Source of the DNA: Nostoc sp. ATCC 53789 | GTDB taxonomy: Bacteria; Cyanobacteriota; Cyanobacteriia; Cyanobacteriales; Nostocaceae | NCBI RefSeq assembly: GCF_009873495.1 | Contig: NZ_CP046710.1 | Location: forward strand, 1-54,032 | Length of the DNA: 54,032 bases | Direction of reading: 5' to 3' | Shown: piece after piece, positions 9,015 through 17,885 of the stretch | Numbering within the stretch: position 1 is the first letter of the stretch | Layout: every line of letters starts with the position of its first letter | Translations under genes and position numbers: made by a program | The notes under the pieces: generated by a model | Database searches by the model: none | What the model saw: only the letters and a program-made list of their open reading frames with translations | What the model was told of the DNA's origin: nothing

Positions 9015-10799
9015 TCACGTCCAGTTAGAGATAAATTCACTGATGGCATCAAATCCAACGCGATTACAAAAGTCTCCAAAACTTTCTCCAGAACGGTGTG
9101 ATTGTTGGAAGTACACAAAAATAGGCTCTAACTGCGTTTCTAAATTATTAACGTGCAGCCTTTCTATGTAAGGTTGCGCGAGTCTAGTTTGATTCGGCGA
9201 ACCGCCCAGCCAAAGTTGGTAAGATTCTGGAGCGCTACCTACAAAACCCAGTTCGGCCATGTAAGGTCTAGCACAACCATTGGGACAACCAGTCATCCTG
9301 ATCACAAAATGCTCGTTCTCCAAACCGACTTTTTTTAAGAGGTCTTGAATACGCTGGATGATGCTAGGAATTACCCTTTCTGACTCAGTAATTGCCAAGC
9401 TACAAGTAGGGAAGGCTGGGCAAGCCATCGCATACCTTACAAGAGGGTTAATGGCATCAGGATCGGCTTGGACACCGCAACAAGTGAGAATGTCTGCAAT
9501 TGCCTGTTTGTTATGGGGTTGAATGTCGTAGAAAATTACGTTTTGGTTTGCTGTTACTCGCATGGGTAAGTTAAATTGCTGCACAATTTTCCGCAAAGCG
9601 GTTTTGAGTTGAAAGGTAACTTCATCTTTGACGCGACCGTTGTCGATGGAAATGCCCAAGAACAGCTTGCTATCACCTTGTTCATGCCAACCAAGAAAGT
9701 CTTGATATTTAAACTCTGGCAGTGGTTTGAATGGAGCGACTGGTTTACCAAAATATTTCTCGACCATCGACCGGAATTTATCAACACCCCAATCGTGGAT
9801 TAAATATTTTAAGCGAGCATGACGGCGGTCAGTGCGATCGCCATAATCTCGCTGAGTAGCAACAATTGCCTTGACTAAATCGTAAACGTCCTCTTTCGGC
9901 ACATAGCAAATCGGATCGGCCAGTCTGGCAAAAGTTTCTTCTTTATTGTGTGTCCGCCCTAAACCACCACCAGCAAAAACATTAAATCCCTCTAGTTCTC
10001 CCTCCCGATTGGTAAGTACTACTAAAGAAAGGTCTTGCGTATACAAATCAATAGAGTTATCTCCTGGAACCGTGACAGAACACTTGAACTTACGCGGTAA
10101 ATAGTGAGTGCCATAAATTGGTTCATCGCTGTTATAAAAAATTTCCCCAGTGCCATTATGCTGCCGTGCCAACTTTACTTCTGGGCTTTCTTCCGCACTA
10201 ATTACCTTTTCCCCATCTAGCCAAATCTCGTAATAAGCGCCTGTTTGCGGTGTCAAAAGGTCTGCAATATTATTGGCGTATTCCCAAGCATACTGATATT
10301 CTGGCTTGTTTTTGAAGGGAGCCGTAGGTGCCATGACGTTGCGGTTGAGGTCACCACAAGCTCCCAAGGTTGAACCCATACTTTTGACAATGGCGGCAAT
10401 TGTTACCTTGAGATTCTTTTTTAAAATCCCATGCAGTTGAAAGCCTTGTCTCGTAGTTGCTCGTAACGTATGGTTGCCATATCTATCAGCGAGCTGATCT
10501 AAAGTTAGATATAGTTGCGGTGGTATAAACCCCCCTGGACTCCTTGTCCGCAGCATGAACTGATAATCTTTCTCCTGACCCTTAATTCGATTGTCCCGAT
10601 TGTCTTGCTGATATGAGCCGTGGAACTTCAGTATTTGCACCGCTTCTTCGCTAAAGTGATTCGTGTCCTGAAGTAACTCACTTGCCACAGGTTCCCGCAA
10701 AAAATTGCTGCGTTCCTTCATACCCTCTACTTTGGAAGGCTTGCGGTTTTTGTTCAGGGGAGGGTCAGATTGCTCTATTGGTTTGATGATGTCAGCCAT
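9015..10799 (-). CDS. sir: Sulfite reductase (siroheme, Fe-S; ferredoxin-type)
   Basis: 594 residues from the ATG at 10799 (MADIIKPIEQ), chosen because AAAGAG lies just upstream and the extension before it does not look conserved. The enzyme reduces sulfite to sulfide with six electrons. It has the two-repeat nitrite/sulfite reductase architecture. The cluster and siroheme ligands ACPAFPTC (C-x5-C, near 460) and GCPNGC (C-x3-C, near 504) are intact, and the siroheme-pocket segments TRQGFQLHG and GACGDLNRN are present. Sulfite reductase is preferred over nitrite reductase from its place between sat and cysH. It is the third gene of the operon. Confidence 0.9.
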   Translation of the reverse strand: MADIIKPIEQSDPPLNKNRKPSKVEGMKERSNFLREPVASELLQDTNHFSEEAVQILKFHGSYQQDNRDNRIKGQEKDYQFMLRTRSPGGFIPPQLYLTLDQLADRYGNHTLRATTRQGFQLHGILKKNLKVTIAAIVKSMGSTLGACGDLNRNVMAPTAPFKNKPEYQYAWEYANNIADLLTPQTGAYYEIWLDGEKVISAEESPEVKLARQHNGTGEIFYNSDEPIYGTHYLPRKFKCSVTVPGDNSIDLYTQDLSLVVLTNREGELEGFNVFAGGGLGRTHNKEETFARLADPICYVPKEDVYDLVKAIVATQRDYGDRTDRRHARLKYLIHDWGVDKFRSMVEKYFGKPVAPFKPLPEFKYQDFLGWHEQGDSKLFLGISIDNGRVKDEVTFQLKTALRKIVQQFNLPMRVTANQNVIFYDIQPHNKQAIADILTCCGVQADPDAINPLVRYAMACPAFPTCSLAITESERVIPSIIQRIQDLLKKVGLENEHFVIRMTGCPNGCARPYMAELGFVGSAPESYQLWLGGSPNQTRLAQPYIERLHVNNLETQLEPIFVYFQQSHRSGESFGDFCNRVGFDAISEFISNWT

Positions 10800-10968
10800 G
10801 AAACTCTTTTTGTAGATTAATAATTTATGAGATTTATTCGTACTCTCCGACCCCGTAGCAGTAAAACATTTACTACCCAATCTCTGAGCTATAACTTGAG
10901 ATTTTAATCGGCTGTGGACGAGTTAACTCACTGGGACTAGTAGGATTTCTTCAAACTTTGTAGAGCAG

Positions 10969-12138
10969 CTAACCTTTGGCTACGCTCATATGTTTAACCA
11001 AAATCTCTGCAACCTCTGGGCGGGAAAACTCTGGAGGTGGGGTCTTTCCATTCCTGAGTATCTCGCGTACCTTAGTGCCTGATAGATGTATTCGTTCTTC
11101 AGGATTGCTGGGGCTGGTTTTGGCAGTTGCCATTGATTGGGTACGAGTGCAGTAAAAGGCGTGTTCAAAGTTCAAAGGGGTAATTCTCAACTCCTGTGAT
11201 GTGAACTTACTAAAGATGTACTGTGCGTCATAAGTGCCGTAGTAAGATCCCACCCCTGCATGATCTCGTCCGACAATAAAGTGGGTGCAGCCGTAATTTT
11301 GACGAGCGATCGCGTGCATAATAGCTTCTCGTGGACCGGCATAGCGCATTGCTGCTGGAAATACACCTAAAAGTACGCGGTTTTGGGGATAATATTTGCT
11401 GATTAGAACTTCGTAGCATTCCATCCTTACACTCGCTGGAATGTCATCAGATTTTGTTATGCCCACTAATGGGTTAATGAATAGACCATCGACAACTTCC
11501 AAGGCAATTTTAGTAATGTACTCGTGAGCGCGGTGAATAGGGTTACGAGTCTGAAAAGCTGCAATAGTCTTCCATTGGTGCTTTTGAAATTCAGATCTAC
11601 TAGTGTTTGGAGTCAGACGGTAGTCTAAAAATTCCTTGTGGGGAATTAAGTTGATTAATTTAATTGGACCACCTAAATAAACTTCTCCTTCTGCACGTAA
11701 AGCCTTTATTCCAGGATGTGCATCTTCAGTAGTGAGATAAATTTTCTCAGCTTCAAAATCTTGGTTAGGCTTGAACTTGCTTGTTATAAACATTACTGCC
11801 AGGATCTCCCCATTAGGGTGAGCTAAGGCAATTTCAGTATCTAGTTTGTAATTATCAGCAACCAATTCAGGAATCTGTAGAGTTACAGGAATACTCCAAG
11901 CAAAACCACTGCTTAAGCGCATATCCTTGATGATAGTGTAATAGTCTTGTTCGCCAACAAAACCATCAAGGGGGCTATATACTCCTGTGACGATACACTC
12001 AAGGTCTGCAAGGTTGCGCTGCGAAAGAATTAGGCGTGGCAAAGTATGAGCATTTTCTAGAGCGATTTCACGCTCTTTACTAGGTAAGTAACAGTCAACA
12101 AGCTTGCCTCCGTGAGGCTCAATCAAAGTTTTGTTCAT
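10969..12138 (-). CDS. sat: Sulfate adenylyltransferase (ATP sulfurylase)
   Basis: About 390 residues. The enzyme forms APS from sulfate and ATP, the first step of assimilation. QTRNPIHRAHE (near residue 200) is the sulfate/ATP-binding motif and GRDHAGVGSYYG the second signature; an N-terminal PUA-like domain (IVTGVYSPLDGFVG) precedes them. Homo-oligomeric Sat without a fused APS kinase is usual in cyanobacteria. I place the start at the ATG at 12138 (MNKTLIEPHGG); 12141 or a GTG at 12159 are alternatives. Its product feeds the APS reductase encoded two genes downstream, so no APS kinase is needed here. Confidence 0.92.
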   Translation of the reverse strand: MNKTLIEPHGGKLVDCYLPSKEREIALENAHTLPRLILSQRNLADLECIVTGVYSPLDGFVGEQDYYTIIKDMRLSSGFAWSIPVTLQIPELVADNYKLDTEIALAHPNGEILAVMFITSKFKPNQDFEAEKIYLTTEDAHPGIKALRAEGEVYLGGPIKLINLIPHKEFLDYRLTPNTSRSEFQKHQWKTIAAFQTRNPIHRAHEYITKIALEVVDGLFINPLVGITKSDDIPASVRMECYEVLISKYYPQNRVLLGVFPAAMRYAGPREAIMHAIARQNYGCTHFIVGRDHAGVGSYYGTYDAQYIFSKFTSQELRITPLNFEHAFYCTRTQSMATAKTSPSNPEERIHLSGTKVREILRNGKTPPPEFSRPEVAEILVKHMSVAKG

Positions 12139-12219
12139 CATCTTAATTAAAGGACTCACAAATGAAATCTAATTGAGCAAAGATAACTGAGAGAATATTG
12201 AAGTAATTGACTGGTAATT

Positions 12220-13025
12220 TTATATCTGAAAGTCCAACTCCCTAATGACCTTCTGAGTCATCAGATCCTTAGAACCTCCACCTGAGTTGCTTACTTGATC
12301 TAAATATGAAGTATCTAGAGCAGGCTGATTCATGGTGAAATCTTGTGTAGTCAGTTGTGGCAATTTTTTTTCCATGCCATTTGTTCTTGAGGACTGACAA
12401 ACTACTTCTGCTGATACACTAGGTGATTTACTACGCCTAGTAACCACACGCCCAGGTATCCCAACAACAGTACAATTGTCAGGAACAGAGTGTAATAACA
12501 CCGAATTTGCACCAATGCGAGTATTATGACCAATATTGATGTTACCTAAAATCTTTGCACCAGCTCCAATCATGACATTGTTACCAAGGGTGGGGTGACG
12601 TTTTCCCGTCTCTTTACCAGTACCACCCAAAGTAGCGCCCTGATAGATTGTGGCTCCGTCACCGATAATAGTTGTCTCACCAATTACCACACCCATCCCA
12701 TGATCGATAAAGATACCCATACCTAGTTTTGCTCCTGGATGAATATCAACTCCGGTTAGCCAACGTGCAATGTAGGCGAGAAACCGAGACGCAAAAAAAA
12801 ACCGTGGCAATATAAAATGTGGGCAACTCGATAAGTTGCTAATGCCTGTATACCTGGGTAGCAAATCAACACTTCTAGCCAAGTGCGAGCTGCTGGATCT
12901 TTTTCAAAAGCAGCTTGCACGTCTGCTCGAATACAATTGACTAGACTCACTAGAGTTGTCCATATTGCAAGTTTTTCTACGGTATGTTTGAAAAACTTTT
13001 TCAGCAGTTTAACAAAACAATTCAT
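12220..13025 (-). pseudogene. cysE: Serine O-acetyltransferase, reading frame interrupted in a 9-base homopolymer
   Basis: CysE makes O-acetylserine, the carbon acceptor for sulfide. The N-terminal helical domain (DVQAAFEKDPAARTWLEVL, then ALATYRVAHILY) is in one frame from the ATG at 13025. The rest (SRFLAYIARWLTG, then the left-handed beta-helix with HPGAKLG, DHGMGVVIGE, GGTGKETGKRHPTLG) lies in another frame that runs to 12220. The frames join at nine T on the coding strand (about 12793-12801). Losing or gaining the right number of T restores a continuous 270-residue protein, so this may be a sequencing error, transcriptional slippage, phase variation or true loss. A C-terminal tail of about 60 residues past the beta-helix is longer than usual. 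It is the first gene of the sulfate operon. Confidence 0.85.
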
Positions 13026-13385
13026 TCTAAACTTCCCTTAGTAAATACTAACGAAGTGGATTACAAGAATTACTGCATATAATTGCACATATATATGCCA
13101 TAAAAGTATAGAGTATTGATTTAATAGAGTGTAATGCAATGTCCTTGATTGCAATTTTATACAAATTGTCAAAACCGTCCGAGACAACAATTTTAAGCCT
13201 TGCTATATCTCTGCTTTCTTGAAACAACAGTGTCGGGATCTCGGCTCAATGCCTTATGCAATTACGAGAGGCAAAATTCTCAATACTTGTCGGTTAAGGG
13301 GAAAAGGGAAAGAACAAACCTTTAACCTTTACCCAAAACCCAATTCCGAGTTAAAAATGCTTAACCGAGCAGTATTGGCAAAATT
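13026..13385 (-). promoter_or_regulatory. Upstream region of the sulfate operon
   Basis: 360 bases without a gene. GGGAAG just before the cysE ATG is its likely ribosome binding site. The part next to cysE is AT-rich and should hold the operon promoter; I could not identify a reliable -35/-10 pair or a regulator box. The other end is downstream of the haloperoxidase. Confidence 0.35.
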
Positions 13386-15011
13386 CTAACCTAGAAAGTG
13401 CTGAGATACGAATTCACCTACAGCAATACCTGTTGTAAGACCATCTTCGGCAGCAGACCGGAAATGAACCCCACCATAAATACGACTATTACTACTTTCT
13501 TCTGCTGCCTGCATAAAACCCAGGTATGAACGGGAAATACCTGGTAACTCTTGTGAAGTAGTGGTAAAACTAATGTTGTTACCGAAAAATTCATCCAGAA
13601 TTTTGCCTGCTGCGCCTCCAAATACAGAATGTGCTGCTAAGTAATCAGGATGGGATGGAGTGTTTAACAGTGGTTCCCAGTCCAAATCGGCATCAGTATT
13701 CGCATTTCCATCAATGTCAGCTTCTTGGATTGCTGTAATTGGTCGCCATCTATTGAATGCATATTTAGCATCATAGGCAGCAATTCCCGCATCAGCTATG
13801 CCAATGTTCAGTAGAGCAAACAGTCGGGCGTTCTCTTCTAGTGTGTTACTTTGCTGCAAAGCAACTGTTTCTGCAATTCTGTTCCACTGACCAGGTGTTG
13901 TAAAAGTGTCTGGGCGACCAAAAGACCAAAATTGAGCAATTTCTGTTTGTTCTGGAGTGCGGATAGTACTGTTTTTTTCACCTAAAATTCTAACTTCGTT
14001 AAACTCTTGTGTGTATTCAGCACTGTTAAGGTCAGGAAAACCATCCGGACGAAACGTTGACCCATTTGGTATAGCAAACGGAGTAACTAAGCCCCAATTC
14101 GGGAATGCAGCAGGGGCGAAATTAGGAGGAGTGGGTCGCCACACGCCTACAGTCGGTTCTAGGCTATAAGGTGGTTCATTTGCCTTATCTGAACCGTCAT
14201 TACTTCGCAAAGCGATGATTTGATCGGCAACACGTTTACCTAATTCAATTCCAGCATCCTTAGCTGTACCATTAGGGATTTCTACTAAAGATCTAAACCG
14301 CTGTTCGTCTAATACAACCTTCTGTGTTGGATACAGATTTAATAACGTTTCATAAGCCGATTCGACTACCGCAGCTTCAGGTGAAGCAGATATAATTTCA
14401 GATGGATTTATATTAACAAAATAGGGTTCGTGAGTTTGATAGATGGCGTTAGTAGCATCATAAATAGCTGCATGAACTATCGCCAAGTTGCGTGAAGCTA
14501 TTAAAGTTGGTGTTGCAGTATTTTGTATAATGTTTAATGCTACTGCATTCCAATCAATAACTGCATCGCTTCCGTCTGTAGAAAAGAAGTTGATAGCTTG
14601 GTTGTTGCTTTCGTTGCCCTCAGTAATAGTGTTGTTTGGATCAACTTCAGCAATTAAATAATAAGCTCCTGGTGCTACAACAGAAGGTGTTCTAATTTCG
14701 GGATCTGCAAACTTAACAGTGAATGTCTTAGATTGACCAGGTGCTAGATTAATATTGGCATAGTTCAGGCTACCTAGAAGCTCATCCTTACCTGCTAAAT
14801 TACCCTGATTAAGAGGTAAGTTAAGCAGTGAATCTGTTGAGGCATAGAGATTGATGTCTAAGGGGCCTTTGAATATCTTATTGCCTTGATTAGTAACAAA
14901 AACCTTTATTTCCCCTGCTTCCTCAGGAAAGATAGTGGGTGTCTCAACGTTTCTAATCTCGATTTGAAGATCTGGTAATTTTGATCTATTTGAGGATTTT
15001 GTGGGATTCAT
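13386..15011 (-). CDS. Vanadium-dependent haloperoxidase-like protein with N-terminal CARDB domain
   Basis: 541 residues. Residues 10-140 form a CARDB-type beta domain (DLQIEIRNVETP, VTNQGNK, LAPGQSKTFTVKF, AEVDPNNTITEGNESNN), known as an extracellular adhesion-like fold. The C-terminal 400 residues are a PAP2/vanadium haloperoxidase domain. The vanadate-binding elements are visible: KYAFNRWRP, PSHPDYLAAHS (variant of PSGH), and SRIYGGVHFRSAAEDG (SR-x5-H-x3-D-like). Such enzymes oxidise halides with hydrogen peroxide; the related PAP2 phosphatases are the alternative. No signal peptide is evident. It is followed on the same strand by the long spacer before cysE, and preceded 27 bases upstream by the cupin. 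Confidence 0.8.
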   Translation of the reverse strand: MNPTKSSNRSKLPDLQIEIRNVETPTIFPEEAGEIKVFVTNQGNKIFKGPLDINLYASTDSLLNLPLNQGNLAGKDELLGSLNYANINLAPGQSKTFTVKFADPEIRTPSVVAPGAYYLIAEVDPNNTITEGNESNNQAINFFSTDGSDAVIDWNAVALNIIQNTATPTLIASRNLAIVHAAIYDATNAIYQTHEPYFVNINPSEIISASPEAAVVESAYETLLNLYPTQKVVLDEQRFRSLVEIPNGTAKDAGIELGKRVADQIIALRSNDGSDKANEPPYSLEPTVGVWRPTPPNFAPAAFPNWGLVTPFAIPNGSTFRPDGFPDLNSAEYTQEFNEVRILGEKNSTIRTPEQTEIAQFWSFGRPDTFTTPGQWNRIAETVALQQSNTLEENARLFALLNIGIADAGIAAYDAKYAFNRWRPITAIQEADIDGNANTDADLDWEPLLNTPSHPDYLAAHSVFGGAAGKILDEFFGNNISFTTTSQELPGISRSYLGFMQAAEESSNSRIYGGVHFRSAAEDGLTTGIAVGEFVSQHFLG

Positions 15012-15038
15012 AGCTTTACTGATGGTTCGTAGATATAC

Positions 15039-15713
15039 TTAAACCTTCACAAAAAATTTACTACTTAAATGTCCCACCTTGACGTAGATGAGGCATCCCT
15101 TACTACTAAATGGGGTGTGAATACTGCCAGCTGGATTGCGAAGCCATGTCCCCTTGGGATAGAGCCCAAATTCATCCTCAAATACACCCTCTAGCACAAA
15201 GATTTCTTCACCACCAGAATGTGTATGGCAGTTAAATCGAGTTCCTGCTTCCCATTTCACCAGCGCAACTTGCTCTGTCTTGTAAGTATGGAGAGGCATC
15301 ACTTGTAGTCCCTGCACCAAACCAGGTTGCCAAACTGCTGTATTTGTATTGATAACAACATAGTCCTGATCATCTGCGTCCATTTGCCACAGCTTGACGA
15401 AAATATCACAACCAGCTTTGCTATGGGGGATATGTTTAGAACCTACCGGGTTACGGACATAACTACCCGAACCGTAATCACCATGCTCGTCAGAGAACAC
15501 ACCGTCTAGAACTAAGAATTCCTCACCACCGCCATGTACATGGGGTGTGAAATAGCTTCCAGGTGTATAACGGACAATACTGGTTACTCGTGCCACTTCA
15601 TCCCCATCACGCTCCAGCATACGCCGCTGTACTCCTGGTGAAGGTGAGTCTACCCAAGTAATTTCCTCGGTATAAACTAAAGCACGCTGACTTAAGTCTG
15701 AATTGATCTTCAT
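15039..15713 (-). CDS. Double-cupin protein (ChrR-like cupin fold)
   Basis: 224 residues made of two homologous cupin units. The first has YFTPHVHGGGEEFLVLDGVF with DEHGDYGSGSYVRNP, the second has RFNCHTHSGGEEIFVLEGVF with DEFGLYPKGTWLRNP. In each, H-x-H...E and a later His are placed to bind one metal ion. The pattern matches the cupin domain of ChrR, the zinc-dependent anti-sigma factor that responds to singlet oxygen, but there is no N-terminal sigma-binding domain, so it is probably an enzyme or sensor. It lies between the haloperoxidase (27 bases) and the GST (18 bases) on one strand, indicating an operon. Confidence 0.8.
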   Translation of the reverse strand: MKINSDLSQRALVYTEEITWVDSPSPGVQRRMLERDGDEVARVTSIVRYTPGSYFTPHVHGGGEEFLVLDGVFSDEHGDYGSGSYVRNPVGSKHIPHSKAGCDIFVKLWQMDADDQDYVVINTNTAVWQPGLVQGLQVMPLHTYKTEQVALVKWEAGTRFNCHTHSGGEEIFVLEGVFEDEFGLYPKGTWLRNPAGSIHTPFSSKGCLIYVKVGHLSSKFFVKV

Positions 15714-15731
15714 AAATTTCTTTTGCAGACG

Positions 15732-16346
15732 TTAGGCTTTAGCACTGGGACGACTGGAAGTTTCCATATACCAGCGTTTCATATTCAAGCACTCTTCAGG
15801 AATGGGGATATTAACAAAAATTGCAAAATCCATAGCGCAAAGAGCAGTAATATCCGCAATGGAGAAAACATCCCCAGCAATGAACTTTCTATCCCGTAGT
15901 ACTTGGTCTAGTAGCCAGATAGTTGCAATTGCTCTTTCGTGGTTTTTCTTACCCCAGTCTACATTCTGATAAGTCTCTAGCTCACCCAAGCCCAAAGTAG
16001 CATGATGAAAGTAGGCTCCAACAGTATCCATCAGCCCATACTCAACGCGACGCGACCACATCTCAATTTCTGCTTTTTCTTGAGGGGTTTTACCCATCAG
16101 ATATGGTTCGGGGTGTATTTCCTCAAAGTAGCGAGAAATGGCAACAGTTTCACTAATGTAACTTCCATTATCTAGTTCCAAAACTGGAACTCCAGCAATG
16201 GGGTTTTTGGCTTTAAATGCTTCACTTCTGTGTTCACCAGATGGAACATCAACTTGCACAAAAAAAACATTCCTAATGTTCTTTTCAGCTAAGAATATCC
16301 GCACTCGGCGCGGATTGGGAAAATCTTTAAATTCGTAAATTTTCAT
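15732..16346 (-). CDS. Glutathione S-transferase family protein
   Basis: 204 residues from the ATG at 16346. The N-terminal thioredoxin-like domain reads KIYEFKDFPNPRRVRIFLAEKN, then NPIAGVPVLELDNGSYISETVAISRYFEE, the glutathione-binding block with the conserved P and E-S/T. The C-terminal helical domain contains FSIADITALCAMDFA, the N-capping box. It conjugates or reduces electrophiles with glutathione. It is the first gene of a GST-cupin-haloperoxidase operon. A palindrome matching the array near the oxidase gene lies about 250 bases upstream, so the TetR regulator next door probably controls it. Confidence 0.88.
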   Translation of the reverse strand: MKIYEFKDFPNPRRVRIFLAEKNIRNVFFVQVDVPSGEHRSEAFKAKNPIAGVPVLELDNGSYISETVAISRYFEEIHPEPYLMGKTPQEKAEIEMWSRRVEYGLMDTVGAYFHHATLGLGELETYQNVDWGKKNHERAIATIWLLDQVLRDRKFIAGDVFSIADITALCAMDFAIFVNIPIPEECLNMKRWYMETSSRPSAKA

Positions 16347-17131
16347 CAAAAACCTTTAACCTAACTAGTCGGTAGTAAAAGCACCGTCAATTCTGCAAAC
16401 TGGGTTTAGGCAACTGCGTAGAATTGGTTGATATCTTGTAAGTGGTAATTGACAAGCTTGCTTGAACACTGGTAAAAAATAGAATTGTCTCTGCAACTTC
16501 CTGAAAAATAAAAATGGTTATATTCATAACCACTTTCAGGTAAATGGAGATATCTATTAGTACGACAGTTTATCTACTACTTAATTTTATTCTACCATCT
16601 AGTAGATAGTTGTCAAGACATTCACTATATCCCTGACCATCAGTGAGAAGTTAAGACAAAGTGCCTTTTGTCAGTGAGTTAAAAGGAGTTCAGTCGGGAT
16701 ATGGGCAAATGCGATTTCTTGTGAAGAAACCCAATATCTGGGTGGATTACAGGTTTCAGTAGAGTAACTCCACCAAGGGTTGAGTTCGCACTTTAATCCT
16801 TTGCTGATAATAAAATACATATTTTGTTGTTTTTTATAGAAAAATTTATTACATTAAATACTAAAGATAGATAGGAAAAGTGTAGTATTGTATGTTACAT
16901 GTCTGTGCCTCAAAGCCTGATTAAAAATTGTGTTTCTGACCTTATTTTTCAGCAATATTTTAAGTACTATTACTTATTTAGAAATGGTGTTTGACCTTAA
17001 ATTGGCATGAATGGTCAATAGCTAGGATGTTGAACAGTTAAAATTCTTCCCCTGCCTTAGGACAGAACTTTGGTCAGTCAATCAACTGTTTTTTGTTTAT
17101 TACACTAAAATTGAGCGAATCAAGAATAACA
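16347..17131. other. Long divergent spacer between GST and tetR
   Basis: About 780 bases. Apart from the operator cluster it holds AT-rich DNA and no convincing open frame. A short stretch near 16680-16760 keeps an open frame ending in WVDYRF, perhaps the remnant of a lost gene, but this is too short to name. Confidence 0.35.
16551..16610. promoter_or_regulatory. TetR-type operator cluster upstream of the GST operon
   Basis: A full site CCATCTAGTAGATAG at 16595-16609 contains the palindrome ATCTA-N-TAGAT. Two partial copies (ATCTATTAGTA at 16552 and TATCTACTAC at 16571) precede it. The same palindrome forms the array at 20739-20960. The site lies between the GST (minus) and tetR (plus), where a local repressor could act on both. 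Confidence 0.55.
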
Positions 17132-17749
17132 ATGAAAGAAATTTTAATGGAAGAGACTAATACATATGAACAAATAATGACTGTAGCTAAGGAGTTAATA
17201 CAGAACTATGGTTACAATGGCTTCAGTTATGCAGACATCGCTGCGCGTGTTGGTATTCGCAAAGCAACAATTCACTATCATTTTCCAAATAAGAGCTATC
17301 TTGCAAAGAGTACCGTAGCTCGCTACCGTGAGAACTTCCGCCAAAAGTTAAGGCATATTGAGCGACAAACTAATGACCCTTATCATCAAATTGAGATGTA
17401 TGTACAAATGTATCATAATGTTCTTGAAGAAAGTAACAACATTTGCATGTGTGGTATGTTAGCAGCAGAATTTACTACGTTGCCTAAAGATGTTAGCCAG
17501 GAGGTACAAGAATTCTTTTTAGAGAATGAAGAATGGTTAGCAAACGTCATTAAATCGCTTAAAAAACTTGAAATAGCAGACATTGACAGGCTGGACAAAA
17601 GGTCTGAACAAAACGATGCCTGGCTTTTACTATCAGGACTTGAAGGGGCGATGCTACTGGCTCGGACTCATGAAGGCTTACCACGCTTTTGTTCAATTGT
17701 GCAGAGGCTTCTTAAAGCGCTAGGTCTAGCGACCCCCAAACATCGGTAG
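17132..17749 (+). CDS. TetR/AcrR-family transcriptional regulator
   Basis: About 205 residues from the ATG at 17132 (MKEILMEETNTYEQIM); an ATG at 17147 or a TTG at 17093 are possible. The N-terminal helix-turn-helix is clear: GYNGFSYADIAARVGIRK followed by ATIHYHFPNKSYL. The C-terminal half is a helical ligand-binding domain with cysteines (NNICMCGMLAAEF). The family usually represses neighbouring genes until a small molecule binds. ATCTA-N-TAGAT palindromes of the right type lie in the spacer before it and beside the oxidase gene. It converges on the permease gene. Confidence 0.88.
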   Translation: MKEILMEETNTYEQIMTVAKELIQNYGYNGFSYADIAARVGIRKATIHYHFPNKSYLAKSTVARYRENFRQKLRHIERQTNDPYHQIEMYVQMYHNVLEESNNICMCGMLAAEFTTLPKDVSQEVQEFFLENEEWLANVIKSLKKLEIADIDRLDKRSEQNDAWLLLSGLEGAMLLARTHEGLPRFCSIVQRLLKALGLATPKHR

Positions 17750-17885
17750 TTTGACCTGCGTCCGTCAAGAAATTAATGTGCTTTTACCCCTTAAATTACC
17801 CTGCTATAAGTGATTGTGGAATAACGTATGTAATTCCTCAAAGCACTCTAGATCATTATTGTGAAGTAATTGCTGCCATTAATAT

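Noticed and set aside
9015..10799. Nitrite reductase
   Set aside because: The fold is shared, but the gene lies between sat and an APS reductase gene with no nitrate genes nearby, so sulfite is the likelier substrate.
16680..16760. Small gene or TnsB fragment in the GST-tetR spacer
   Set aside because: A short match to a segment of tnsAB (GGATATGGG region) is too brief, and the translated frame does not continue the similarity.
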